Shown: piece after piece, positions 16,707 through 24,916 of the stretch
How positions within the stretch are numbered: the stretch's first letter is position 1
How the letters are laid out: each line of letters begins with the position of its first letter
Assembly (NCBI GenBank): GCA_017512145.1
Contig: JAFWHB010000022.1
Span: forward strand, 1 to 64,000
Direction: 5' to 3'
Length of the DNA: 64,000 bases
From: Mogibacterium sp.
Lineage (GTDB): Bacteria; Bacillota; Clostridia; Peptostreptococcales; Anaerovoracaceae
Translations under genes and position numbers: made by a program
The notes under the pieces: generated by a model
What the model saw: only the letters and a program-made list of their open reading frames with translations
What the model was told of the DNA's origin: nothing
Database searches by the model: none

Positions 16707-18242
16707 TCAGAAGCACTTCCTGAGCATCTCAGGGTCTGCTCCCTTGTCTGTGAGTTTGCCTACAACGAAGTATGCGATACCGCTCACGATCAGTCCTACA
16801 ATAATCTCGTGGATGCCAAATGGCAGGATCTTGACGCGGTTGAAGAAGATGAAAGTCGCAAGTCCGAGAATAGTTGATGCAAGACATGCGCTGCTGTTGC
16901 CCTTCTTCCAGTAAAGTCCGCCGATGATAGGCCAGAAGAATGTTGCTTCAAGTCCACCGAATGCGAACAGGTTGATCCATACGATGATGTCAGGTGGATT
17001 TAGTGACAGAAGACATGCAACGATACCAATGCCAGCTGTAAGTGCAAAGCTGTACTTAGGAACCTTGCTGTATGCTTCGTCATATTCAGGATCGGACATC
17101 GGTCCGCCATTCTCATCTACAGGAACCTTCTTGATGTAGTGGAGATACAGGTCCTTGATAATAGTTGCAGAAGCCAGAATCAGCAGTGAGTCGATTGTTG
17201 ACATTACAGCTGCAAGAGGTGCTGCAAGGAAAAGACCTGCTGCCCATGCAGGCATATACTGCATTACTACGTAAGGAATTACCTGGTCTGTGCTCTCAAG
17301 TCCGCCTTCAGGAAGCAGCGGATAAGCAAATGTTCCTGCAAGGTGCATTCCGATCATCAGGATACCTATAACAACTGTACCATAGATCATGGCCTTGTGC
17401 ATGGACTCTGTATCCTTGAATCCCATGCAGCGGACTGCTGTCTGAGGAAGTCCCAGTACTGCAACGCCTACAAGTACCCAGAATGAGAGAAGAGCGCCCG
17501 GACGAAGAGCTGCGATCTCTGCGCCGTATTCGCCTTTGCCCATGAGGTCCCAGCCAGGATTGCCTGCATCAAGGCTCGAAATGATCGGCTCCATTCCGCC
17601 TGCGTGCCTGATTACGAAGAACAGCAGCAGGAATGTTCCGCAGGTCATGATGATGCCCTGGATAGTGTCAGTTGTAACTACAGCCTTGAATCCGCCTACT
17701 GATGTATAGATGATGACTACTGCGCCGAAGAGCAGAAGTCCTGCCCAGTAAGGGAGTCCTGTTACAGTCTGGATGAGTGTAGCTCCGCCTATGAACTGAG
17801 CGATCATCTGTGTTGTAAAGAATATTACCATAGCGATACCGCAGACGATAACTACTGCAGGAGAGTTGTATCTTGCTCTCAGGTAATCGTTGATGGTTAC
17901 TGCGTTGGTCCTGCGGGATATCATGGCGAACTTCTTGCCAAGCACTCCGAGTGTGAGGAATGTTGCGCCGATCTGTACGCCTGCGACCCATGACCATGAC
18001 ATGCCGAAGCTTGAAGCAAGTCCAGGTCCGCCGAGGAACGAGCTTGCACTAGTATATGTAGCGACAAGAGTCATAGCGAGAACGACTCCGCCCATGCTTC
18101 TCGAACCGACAAAGTAATTCGAGAGGAATCCGCTGTCTGCATTCTCAGCTGCAGATTTTCTGCTCACGCGGATACCGAGGAAAAGGTTAACAAGAAGGTA
18201 TGCTACCAGGATTATCAGTACGATCATGTTCTTACTCAGCAT
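16707..18242 (-). CDS. panF: Sodium/pantothenate symporter
   Basis: Sodium:solute symporter family protein of about 511 residues with roughly 12-13 hydrophobic segments, the sizes and motifs of PanF (VLAMTLVATYTSASSFLGGPG). It would bring in pantothenate, the coenzyme A precursor, with Na+. The gene directly upstream is a YhdT-like protein, the usual partner of PanF. The ATG at 18242 is chosen because GGAGG is 8 bases upstream; the longer frame to 18269 lacks such a site. It overlaps yhdT by 11 bases. Confidence 0.85.
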   Translation of the reverse strand: MLSKNMIVLIILVAYLLVNLFLGIRVSRKSAAENADSGFLSNYFVGSRSMGGVVLAMTLVATYTSASSFLGGPGLASSFGMSWSWVAGVQIGATFLTLGVLGKKFAMISRRTNAVTINDYLRARYNSPAVVIVCGIAMVIFFTTQMIAQFIGGATLIQTVTGLPYWAGLLLFGAVVIIYTSVGGFKAVVTTDTIQGIIMTCGTFLLLFFVIRHAGGMEPIISSLDAGNPGWDLMGKGEYGAEIAALRPGALLSFWVLVGVAVLGLPQTAVRCMGFKDTESMHKAMIYGTVVIGILMIGMHLAGTFAYPLLPEGGLESTDQVIPYVVMQYMPAWAAGLFLAAPLAAVMSTIDSLLILASATIIKDLYLHYIKKVPVDENGGPMSDPEYDEAYSKVPKYSFALTAGIGIVACLLSLNPPDIIVWINLFAFGGLEATFFWPIIGGLYWKKGNSSACLASTILGLATFIFFNRVKILPFGIHEIIVGLIVSGIAYFVVGKLTDKGADPEMLRKCF

Positions 18243-18516
18243 CTCCTGCACCTCCTTCCGGCTCGTCATTAAGATCGAAGTTCACGAAGACCTTCTTGAG
18301 AAGATATACGACTCCGACTACAGCAATGACGAACATTCCCGGTGTGCTCAGAAGCCACCAGAGCGGCAGTCCTCCGATCCTGATACCGGTTCCCGAGAGG
18401 CCGTAGGCAGTTACTACGTTCCATACTAAGCAGATCGCGAACAGGATGAATGTAGCCTTGGCTTCCTTCCTGATCTGAGCGTCCTTCTGCTCTCTTGTCA
18501 GCTTTACGTTATTCAA
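18232..18516 (-). CDS. yhdT: YhdT family small membrane protein
   Basis: 94 residues, two hydrophobic segments (about 22-43 and 52-75), an N-terminal basic/acidic stretch and an acidic Gly-rich tail. YhdT-type (DUF997) proteins are typically encoded just before panF and may help assemble or support the symporter. The start is TTG behind AAAGGAGAATTTAAA, a strong site that fixes the start. Confidence 0.8.
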   Translation of the reverse strand: MNNVKLTREQKDAQIRKEAKATFILFAICLVWNVVTAYGLSGTGIRIGGLPLWWLLSTPGMFVIAVVGVVYLLKKVFVNFDLNDEPEGGAGDAE

Positions 18517-18539
18517 TTTAAATTCTCCTTTCTATGTAG

Positions 18540-18665
18540 CACACAAGGATGAACATCAGAAAAGCCACCCACGCAAAGACGGGTGGCTTGGCTTACATGT
18601 TGATCTATTGTGCCAGGTATAGTTTCCGTTCGGAATACCATCCGTCAGCAACAATTTAACATATC
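18540..18665 (-). ncRNA. Structured leader or mobile-element remnant before yhdT-panF
   Basis: On the minus strand a hairpin (GGTAT-TCCG-AA-CGGA, closed by ATACC, near 18618-18640) is followed by a 9-bp hairpin AAGCCACCC / GGGTGGCTT (18562-18589) and TTTTCTGATG. It may terminate xpt read-through, be an attenuator for yhdT-panF, or be the 3' end of an IS200/IS605-type non-coding element. The three readings cannot be separated by eye. No known riboswitch core was recognised. Confidence 0.4.
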
Positions 18666-18713
18666 TGCTATTCAGAATAAAGTATTATTTTTAAAAATAT
18701 CAGGACCGGATAT

Positions 18714-19283
18714 CTATCTGAAGATTATATCTGAGTCAGTCATTTCGTCTATGATCGCCAGAGATTCAATCCTGTATCCTCTTGCGCGGAGATTGTCTCC
18801 TCCGAGCTGGAAGCCCTTCTCAATGACAGAGCAGCAGCCGACGACTTCGCAGCCCGCATCTTCTGCGATGGCAATGAGACCATTCAGAGCGCTGCCGTGT
18901 GCAAGGAAATCATCCACGATGAGAATCTTAAGACCGGATGGAAGATATTCTTTGCTAACCATTATGTGGTTATCTGTGCCATGCGTGAAGGAATGAACTA
19001 GCGATGTGTATATCTCTCCTGAGACATTGGATGTCTTACTCTTCTTGGCAAATACCACAGGGAGATCCATTGCCATGCCCGCAGCAACTGCAATGGCTAT
19101 GCCTGAAGACTCAACAGTAAGAATCTTCTCTGCTCCTGAATCAGCAAAAAGACTGCGGATCTCTTCGCCGATCTTCTTGAGGAAGACCGTATCGATCTGC
19201 TGATTGAGAAAGCTTCCGACCTTGAGTACTCCGCCAGGAAGTACATCGCCTTCACTAAGGATCTTGTCTTTCAAGTCTTTCAT
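18714..19283 (-). CDS. xpt: Xanthine phosphoribosyltransferase
   Basis: 189 residues, the usual length. The PRPP-binding loop LKILIVDDFLAHGSALNG is intact, and the N-terminal VLKVGSFLNQQID and middle VVFAKKSKTSNVSG are typical of Xpt. It salvages xanthine to XMP. AAGGAG lies 8 bases before ATG. It lies 17 bases after an esterase gene, so the purine riboswitch often found before xpt is absent here. Confidence 0.92.
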   Translation of the reverse strand: MKDLKDKILSEGDVLPGGVLKVGSFLNQQIDTVFLKKIGEEIRSLFADSGAEKILTVESSGIAIAVAAGMAMDLPVVFAKKSKTSNVSGEIYTSLVHSFTHGTDNHIMVSKEYLPSGLKILIVDDFLAHGSALNGLIAIAEDAGCEVVGCCSVIEKGFQLGGDNLRARGYRIESLAIIDEMTDSDIIFR

Positions 19284-19300
19284 GGCATATTCTCCTTTCC

Positions 19301-20068
19301 TTACTCCTGCCAGAGGAATGGCATGAATATATCTAGCTGCTTCTCCCAGTCGGCCTCACAGTGACGCCCTCCTACCTGGCAGTAGAGTCTTGAAGCGCCT
19401 CCTGCAGCCTCGATCTTATTAGCTGTGGCCCTGCAGGCCCGATACAGCCAGCTGGATCTGTCTTCTTTGTCAGGATCCTTAATGCCTCCATAGCCTTCCA
19501 TGGTGCCCCACGAGAGATACATCCTCGTATCAGGACTGATGAATGTGTTATTCATCTCATGCCACAGCTTGCCGCTGACGCTGCCTATGGATGGCGATAA
19601 GCATGCTGCTTTGGATATGTACTGATTATACCTTATTACAGCGAAGGCTGCCATAAGTCCGCCCATACTTGAACCGCCGATTGCAGTACATTCTCTGAAA
19701 GGAATAGTCGGAAATGTTGAATCGATATATGGCTTAAGCTCATATATGATGCCGTTCATCGTGGCTTCTCCGAGTGGCTCTATGCCTCTAAGCCAGCCTC
19801 CCGAGCTGTAAGGCAGATATTCTGAAAGTCTCTTGTTGCCCTCGTGTGCGCACTCTACGCCTACGATTATGAGGTCCTTGTCCCAGCTGGCCATGAATTC
19901 ATCAAGGCCCCATGATTTGCCGTATGTGGCATCCTCATCTCTGAACAGATTGTGTCCGTCGAAATAATACATTACCGGGAAAGGACCATTGCCGTTATCC
20001 GGAACGCGTATATGAAGAGGCCTGTTAGCCCCTAGTGAGTTTAAGTAGAAATCCTGTTTAATTATCAT
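19301..20068 (-). CDS. Putative esterase (alpha/beta hydrolase, esterase D type)
   Basis: 255 residues of the PF00756-type esterase family. Nucleophile elbow GGSSMGG, catalytic His in GGRHCEADW, and the N-terminal FPVMYYFDGHNLF that forms the oxyanion region. Predicted cytoplasmic; substrates may be carbohydrate or siderophore esters. It overlaps the end of the YczE-like gene by 11 bases. Confidence 0.82.
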   Translation of the reverse strand: MIIKQDFYLNSLGANRPLHIRVPDNGNGPFPVMYYFDGHNLFRDEDATYGKSWGLDEFMASWDKDLIIVGVECAHEGNKRLSEYLPYSSGGWLRGIEPLGEATMNGIIYELKPYIDSTFPTIPFRECTAIGGSSMGGLMAAFAVIRYNQYISKAACLSPSIGSVSGKLWHEMNNTFISPDTRMYLSWGTMEGYGGIKDPDKEDRSSWLYRACRATANKIEAAGGASRLYCQVGGRHCEADWEKQLDIFMPFLWQE

Positions 20069-20750
20069 TATTATCCTCTGAGTCAGTATTATGCTGCTTC
20101 CCGGTTATCCTCCTCCAGGTATCGAGAAGATCTTCGTTCCTGACATCGCGCGGAACGAATCTTGTGACTTGGCAGGCAAACTGGAAGAAGCTCGCCTGAA
20201 GTGTGATGACCAGCACTGTTCCGATGCCAAATGGCGCACCCATCAGGACGCCCGCGATCAGCGCTCCGATCTCAAGTATGAACTTGACCACACCTATCGG
20301 AAGCCTTGGAAGAGCTTTGCTCGTGATGACCATGAGAGTATCACGAGGACCAGCACCGAGCGCTGTGCTCATATATATTACCGTCGAGAAAGCTATGATC
20401 ATCTGTCCGAACAGTGTGTACAGAACTCCGACTGCGACATTCGGAGGCTCCGGCACGAATGACATGACCTTGAGAAAAACATCCGACAGCCAGGCTATCA
20501 GGAATGCATTCAGAAATGTTCCTATGCCAAGCTTGCCTTTGCCAATGAAGTCAATTATCAGGATGCCGGCACTGATGCAGAATACTGCTGTGCCAAAGCT
20601 CATTCCTGTGGTATTCGAAAGGCCGAGTGCCATCGTATTCCAGCCATTAGTTCCCGCGGAACCTGCGAGGACTCCGAATACGGTACCCACCGCAAACAGT
20701 GCAAGTCCCCCGATACATATTGCCAGCCTCTTAGTATATTCCTTAAGCAT
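20058..20750 (-). CDS. yczE: YczE-type integral membrane protein
   Basis: About 230 residues with five to six transmembrane segments; blocks such as GLALFAVGTVFGVLAG and STALGAGPRDTLMV are typical of YczE/YyaS/YitT-like proteins. Function is unknown in general. Two ATG codons are in tandem; the second (20750) sits better behind AGGGGG. First gene of a unit with the esterase and xpt. Confidence 0.78.
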   Translation of the reverse strand: MLKEYTKRLAICIGGLALFAVGTVFGVLAGSAGTNGWNTMALGLSNTTGMSFGTAVFCISAGILIIDFIGKGKLGIGTFLNAFLIAWLSDVFLKVMSFVPEPPNVAVGVLYTLFGQMIIAFSTVIYMSTALGAGPRDTLMVITSKALPRLPIGVVKFILEIGALIAGVLMGAPFGIGTVLVITLQASFFQFACQVTRFVPRDVRNEDLLDTWRRITGKQHNTDSEDNNDN

Positions 20751-20825
20751 CATATCCCCCTAGTGCTTGTGATCAGTCCGTTTCATATAATATCAATTCC
20801 GGATGCTGATTATCCACACTTTTTT

Positions 20826-21044
20826 CTATGCTTCCCGGATGTAGTTCTTCTTGAGGCTGAATCCCCTGCCCTCGACGCTTGACGCTTTGGTCAGAACAAG
20901 TGGCGGGATGTCCATTCCGCCGGTGATAAGGTCTGAAGGCAGTATGAAGAATACAACACCTGCAGCATAAATAAGGTTACCAAGGATGATGACCGCTGCA
21001 TTGCCTAGCAGCTTAACGAAATCCTGTTTGCCTAAATCTCTCAC
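20826..21044 (-). pseudogene. YitT family membrane protein, internally deleted remnant
   Basis: The 72-residue frame begins like a YitT protein (KLLGNAAVIILGNLIYAAGV, then PSDLITGGMD) but ends after about 55 residues of match with EGRGFSLKKNYIREA, which resembles a YitT C-terminal end. Intact members have about 280 residues, so the middle seems to be lost by deletion. The start region is intact: GTG with AAGGAGG. Part of a decayed patch. Confidence 0.65.
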
Positions 21045-21062
21045 GAATTGTTCCTCCTTAAC

Positions 21063-21101
21063 AAAAAACCACGTCTTTCAGGTTTTCCCTGTCAGACGTG
21101 G
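21063..21101 (-). terminator. Terminator ahead of the YitT remnant
   Basis: Stem CCACGTCT / AGACGTGG with an inner CAGG/CCTG stem, followed on the minus strand by TTTTTT just before the remnant's ribosome site. It ends upstream transcription. Confidence 0.8.
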
Positions 21102-21126
21102 ATCAAAGCGTATCTGCTTAATACAT

Positions 21127-21206
21127 TTACCATATCAATGTGCAGGCCTGTGCCGCAACGGCTGAATGATAATCAATTGCGGGAGGATTGCAAGAATCTT
21201 TTTCAT
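21127..21206 (-). pseudogene. Short decayed signal-peptide-like reading frame
   Basis: A perfect ribosome site (AAGGAGG) precedes ATGAAAAAGATTCTTGC, giving MKKILAIL and then a 23-residue frame that stops at 21135. A neighbouring frame reads DYHSAVAAQAC, as if a one-base shift had broken a small secreted or lipoprotein-like peptide. No intact product is supported. Confidence 0.35.
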
Positions 21207-21223
21207 AGTCCCTCCTTATTCCA

Positions 21224-21550
21224 CTAGTCGTTCCACACTTCCTTAGCAAGACGGAACACTGCCCATCCCTTAGGCCAGCCGACATACATGGTTGCATGTG
21301 TAATGATAGCCGCGATCTCGTCCTTAGTGACGCCATGCGCCTTCGCATTCTGCAGATGATAAGTCAGCGAGGAATCAGTGATTCCGGATGCCATCAGGCT
21401 GACTACGGTAATGATGCACTTTGTCTTTACGTCTATCGCTTCTTCATTCCAGACTTCTCCGAAGAGCACATCATCATTCAGATGCGCAAACATCGGCGCG
21501 AATTCTCCAAGCTGATCTCTTCCTGCTGTCTGTACGATCTTTTCACTCAT
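21224..21550 (-). CDS. Carboxymuconolactone decarboxylase family protein
   Basis: 108 residues of the AhpD/CMD fold: VWNEEAIDVKTKCIITVVSL, the helix TDSSLTYHLQNAKAHGVTK, and HATMYVGWPKGWAVFRLAKE. It lacks the CxxC pair of AhpD peroxidase partners, so a redox role is doubtful. AAGGAG lies 7 bases before ATG 21550; the longer in-frame reading back to 21604 is the tail of a broken gene and is excluded. Confidence 0.82.
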   Translation of the reverse strand: MSEKIVQTAGRDQLGEFAPMFAHLNDDVLFGEVWNEEAIDVKTKCIITVVSLMASGITDSSLTYHLQNAKAHGVTKDEIAAIITHATMYVGWPKGWAVFRLAKEVWND

Positions 21551-21571
21551 CTTACGTCTCCTTAATGTCTG

Positions 21572-21700
21572 TTTTCTTATGAATGCCCTGTCCTTGTCAG
21601 GCACTCCTTCTGAATCTGAAATTTACCTTTCCATTTCTTCTGCGAAAGCTCTCGCGCTCCCGTTGCTGCCATTATAATACAGATTTACTGTTATGCTCAT
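21572..21700 (-). pseudogene. Putative quinol monooxygenase (ABM domain), internally deleted remnant
   Basis: Starts with a good ribosome site and MSITVNLYYNGSNGSAR, the N-terminus of small ABM-domain quinol monooxygenases, then hits TAA at 21623-21625 after 25 codons. In the same frame, right after the stop, PDKDRAFIRK looks like the C-terminus of that family. About 60-70 codons in the middle appear to be missing. It sits just before the carboxymuconolactone-decarboxylase-like gene. Confidence 0.6.
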
Positions 21701-21732
21701 TTATTTCATCTCCTTTTCCCAGAAACGGATAA

Positions 21733-21787
21733 CAGTGACATACTCCCACCACCTAGACAAATTGTCTTGAGGTGAGGGCTTCTCGCT
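21733..21787 (-). mobile_element. Possible IS200/IS605-type element end (omega-RNA-like)
   Basis: The minus strand reads AGCGAGAAGCCCTCACCT, a stem AGACAA/TTGTCT, then AGGTGGTGGGAGTATGTCAC. This layout (GAGAAGCCC, G-rich hairpin, GTATGTCAC) is what I associate with the right end of tnpB-carrying IS200/IS605 elements. No tnpA or tnpB frame is present, so at most a remnant or a non-autonomous copy. Confidence 0.4.
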
Positions 21788-21794
21788 CAACAGC

Positions 21795-22256
21795 TCACTG
21801 CCTGTATCCTAAGGATTCAAGCAGGCCTTCGCAGCCTTCGGTGACATCTCTCCAGGTCGCATCGAAGTTGCCTGTGTACCAGGGATCCGCGACCTGCTGT
21901 CCCTTCCTGACTGTATAGTCCAGCAATAGACTGATCTTTTCATCAGGATCACCGCCAGTGATCCGCATGGTATTCCTGATATTATTGTCATCCATGCATA
22001 TGATCATGTCGTAGTGATCATAATCGCCTCTTGTGATCTGGCGGGCATGGTGGCCGCTGCAGCCGATACCGTTCTCGGCTAGCTTGCGTCTTGCAGGAGG
22101 ATAGACAGGATTGCCGATCTCTTCCCTGCTCGTCGCAGCAGAAGCGATCTCGAACTCATCTGCAATGCCCTTCCTTTCAACCATATCCTTAAGAACAAAC
22201 TCAGCCATTGGTGAACGACAAATGTTGCCGTGGCAGACCATTAAGATTCTTTTCAT
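21795..22256 (-). CDS. Low-molecular-weight protein tyrosine phosphatase
   Basis: 153 residues. The phosphatase P-loop is VCHGNICRSPMAE with Cys8 and Arg14, and the general acid is Asp in DPWYTGNFD. Family length and motifs are complete. Likely removes phosphate from tyrosine residues of proteins. Ribosome site AAGGAG is 12 bases from the ATG. Confidence 0.92.
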   Translation of the reverse strand: MKRILMVCHGNICRSPMAEFVLKDMVERKGIADEFEIASAATSREEIGNPVYPPARRKLAENGIGCSGHHARQITRGDYDHYDMIICMDDNNIRNTMRITGGDPDEKISLLLDYTVRKGQQVADPWYTGNFDATWRDVTEGCEGLLESLGYRQ

Positions 22257-22279
22257 TACCGAATTATGCTCCTTTGCGT

Positions 22280-22365
22280 GAAGTTATGCGGAGTTACGGG
22301 AAAATCGCGGCATGGCCAGACACCTTGAAAAATGCAGGTTATTTGGCATAATACCGCATAACTTC
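22280..22365. repeat. 12-bp inverted repeat pair in gene-free stretch
   Basis: GAAGTTATGCGG at 22280-22291 is repeated inverted as CCGCATAACTTC at 22354-22365, with further partial copies (GAGTTACGGG, CTCATAACTC) beside them. The 62 bases between are not coding. Such GTTATGCGG-type iterated arms resemble recombinase arm sites or attachment-site remnants, but no integrase is in the window. Confidence 0.55.
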
Positions 22366-22465
22366 TCATAACTCAATCGTGAAAAGTAGTAGAAGTAATA
22401 GTAATTTGAGATATTTTACTACTTTGCTCTGTTTTACCTCTGTGTATCTTACTATAAAGGCAAGA

Positions 22466-22498
22466 AAGAAAAAAGCCTGCAGATCGCTCTGCAAGCTT
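22466..22498 (-). terminator. Terminator of the large secreted protein gene
   Basis: 11-bp stem (AAGCCTGCAGA / TCTGCAAGCTT, one mismatch), 4-base loop, followed on the minus strand by TTTTTTCTTTC. It lies 38 bases after the stop of the gene at 22537. Confidence 0.88.
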
Positions 22499-22536
22499 TG
22501 TCGTCAGCTCTTTACTACTACTAATTACTACTCCGA

Positions 22537-24666
22537 CTACTTCACTTTCACTTTGAATGTTACTGTCTGCACGGCTGATGGTGTGTAATTGTTGCTGCCG
22601 AGTGCACCTACTTCAACAGTTACTTTGTATGTGCCCTTCTTGAGCTTCTTCTTTACAGTTACCTCTCCGGTGGCTGCATTGATTTTGAAATACTTCTTGA
22701 AACTCTTCTTGCCCTTCTTGGCAGAGACAAGTCTGAACGTCTTACTGTCACCGGTATCATTTGCGATAATGAACACCTTCGTGACATCAAGCTTCTGTGC
22801 TTTCTTCTTAAGCTTCTTGTACTTGACAGTCGCAGTCTTAGCGCTGAACGAAAGCGGATTGGCGGCTTTACTTATTGACCAGCTGACCTTCTTGTCCTCA
22901 GTTGTGCCATCAGACCAGGTGTAATTCGCCTTATCTTTAAGTGAAGCTGTTGCTTCGTAGATGCCTGCATCCGCAGCAGTATTACCTGTTACAGTATATA
23001 GCTCGCCTGCTGCAACACCGGCCTGAGATCCGCCGGTATATGTGAGAACAGCACCTGTTGGAACTGTAACTGATGATTTCTTTATTTCGAACTCTGCAGT
23101 ACATGTGCCTTTGAAAATCCCGATGCCGGTAACTGTCACAGTTGCCGTGCCTGCATCGATGTTGTTTGCATACGAAACAGTATAGTCAAGTCCTTCCTTC
23201 AGCATACCGTCAAATCTTACTTTGACCGCCGGGGTTTTTGCTGTACCATCATATGTATACGAGGTCTCGTCAAGCGTTATCTCAGCACTTGACATGTCGG
23301 TTGGGACAATAGCCTGCAGGCCGACGATATATATTTTCCTTCCTTCCGTGTCAGTTCCATCATAAATAATGATTTCATCAGATCCATTGATGGTGAACTG
23401 CTGATCTGTATTCCACTTGTAATTAGTATTATCCAATGCGATCTCAAACTGGAAGAAATATGGTTCCCCCTCGATAAGAGGCGCCTCGCTGTTTTCAAGT
23501 TCATGCCAGTCAAGATCATCATCGCAGAATCCGGTGATGTCGCCTGTCCTTATGTACCAGCCATCTGAAGAACCTTCAGGATATGCAGTGCCTACAGGAC
23601 TTTGAATTCCTGGGAAGAACAGCTGATTGACACTTTTTCCTGTCATCTCTGTGGTCAGAGGCAGGAGCTTGGATGTGTCAAGCTGTATATCGATCGTCTC
23701 CGGAACATATGGCTTCGGCTCGATGCGGTACAAAAGGTGTCTGCCGCTTTGCTCTGAAACGACATGATAATCTGCATCAGAAAGAGCCTCCACCGCACGT
23801 TGCGGCAAAAGTCCCCTGAGATAAGTCTCATACGCCGTCAGATCCATTGTGATGTATGGGATGTTGCGTATCGTGACCTCAGTGCTGCCGCCGGCTGTCT
23901 GGATGCCGTATGCACCGCTCTGAGCCCCAGCCGCATTAAGAGTAATATCAATCGGTTTGTCTGTGGTTATTTCGATATCACCAGTATGTGCATATATGCC
24001 CCATGCTCTGCCATGAGTATTCTCACTGACCGTCGAACAATTTACCTTCACCTCTGCACTATCCTTGATCAGGATTTTTCCATGCGAAGACTCTATGCCG
24101 AAGGCATCATCGTTGTTATCCGTGGTCAGAGTTCTTGAAGTGATATCCAGAACACATGAACCTGAAAGAGTTACATTCCCCTCGGCTCTGATACCATAAC
24201 TGGTCATTCCTTCCGGCTCGTTGATGATAGTCAGTTTACCATTATTGCGGGACTTGATTTCCACGCCTGAAGGAACATATATTGCATTGTTTCCCTTTGA
24301 TTCAATTGTATTATTCCTGAATAGCACGATGGTAAGGTCTCCTGTGCCGGTTCTTTCATCGATGGAACCACCCTGATAATTGTTCAGAACCAATGTGCGA
24401 TTCGCAACATCATAATATGCGTTAAAATCCAGATATTCCATTCCTGCTGTCATCTCCTGCGGTTCCGGATTGCCATTGATATAGCCTGGTTTTGCACTAT
24501 CAAGCGTCACGCTGTGGTATATTCCTGCACTGTCCCGGTAACCTACAGAAACTTTATCCGGAAATGTTGCCGCATACGCGGTCTGTGTTCCTAATATAGG
24601 TATAAAAGTAATGATCATTGATGCAGCCAGTAATACGGCAGTAAGTTTCTGTGTTATTTTCTTCAT
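22537..24666 (-). CDS. Large secreted protein with MBG/Ig-like repeats
   Basis: 709 residues with a cleavable signal peptide (MKKITQK, hydrophobic core, AYAA near residue 33). The N-terminal 300 residues are rich in short beta-strand/turn repeats (a right-handed beta-helix or carbohydrate-binding style). Then come MBG-like repeats (YTVSYANNIDAGTATVTVTGIG; GNTAADAGIYEATASL) and a very basic Lys-rich C-terminal domain ending KVTFKVKVK-like. No LPXTG or membrane anchor is seen, so it is probably released or held by charge on the wall. Ligand unknown. Confidence 0.82.
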   Translation of the reverse strand: MKKITQKLTAVLLAASMIITFIPILGTQTAYAATFPDKVSVGYRDSAGIYHSVTLDSAKPGYINGNPEPQEMTAGMEYLDFNAYYDVANRTLVLNNYQGGSIDERTGTGDLTIVLFRNNTIESKGNNAIYVPSGVEIKSRNNGKLTIINEPEGMTSYGIRAEGNVTLSGSCVLDITSRTLTTDNNDDAFGIESSHGKILIKDSAEVKVNCSTVSENTHGRAWGIYAHTGDIEITTDKPIDITLNAAGAQSGAYGIQTAGGSTEVTIRNIPYITMDLTAYETYLRGLLPQRAVEALSDADYHVVSEQSGRHLLYRIEPKPYVPETIDIQLDTSKLLPLTTEMTGKSVNQLFFPGIQSPVGTAYPEGSSDGWYIRTGDITGFCDDDLDWHELENSEAPLIEGEPYFFQFEIALDNTNYKWNTDQQFTINGSDEIIIYDGTDTEGRKIYIVGLQAIVPTDMSSAEITLDETSYTYDGTAKTPAVKVRFDGMLKEGLDYTVSYANNIDAGTATVTVTGIGIFKGTCTAEFEIKKSSVTVPTGAVLTYTGGSQAGVAAGELYTVTGNTAADAGIYEATASLKDKANYTWSDGTTEDKKVSWSISKAANPLSFSAKTATVKYKKLKKKAQKLDVTKVFIIANDTGDSKTFRLVSAKKGKKSFKKYFKINAATGEVTVKKKLKKGTYKVTVEVGALGSNNYTPSAVQTVTFKVKVK

Positions 24667-24709
24667 AATAATCCCTGCCTCCTTGCTTTAGTACACTAGT
24701 CATAGAATC

Positions 24710-24761
24710 AAAAAAAGCCGCAAAGCTATGTGGCAGATAATCTGTCACAAACTTTCCGGCT
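24710..24761 (-). terminator. Long hairpin with T-run ahead of the secreted protein gene
   Basis: The minus strand forms AGCCG ... CGGCT with inner complementary segments (AAAG/CTTT, TGTG/CACA, CAGAT/ATCTG) followed by TTTTTTT, only about 45 bases before the secreted-protein start. It may end transcription from the Nudix gene about 150 bases upstream, or act as an attenuator in a leader. No aptamer class is recognised. Confidence 0.6.
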
Positions 24762-24916
24762 GAAATCTCATCTGCCTACTAAATGAATTCTATCATGAGA
24801 AAGCAGAAAATGATACTGGAATTGTACAAGAAATCATACAATCAAGAGGAAGAATTCACATGATAAGTATACTATTACTACTCCGCCTGTCTGAACTTGA
24901 GTATCGTTCCGTTCTC

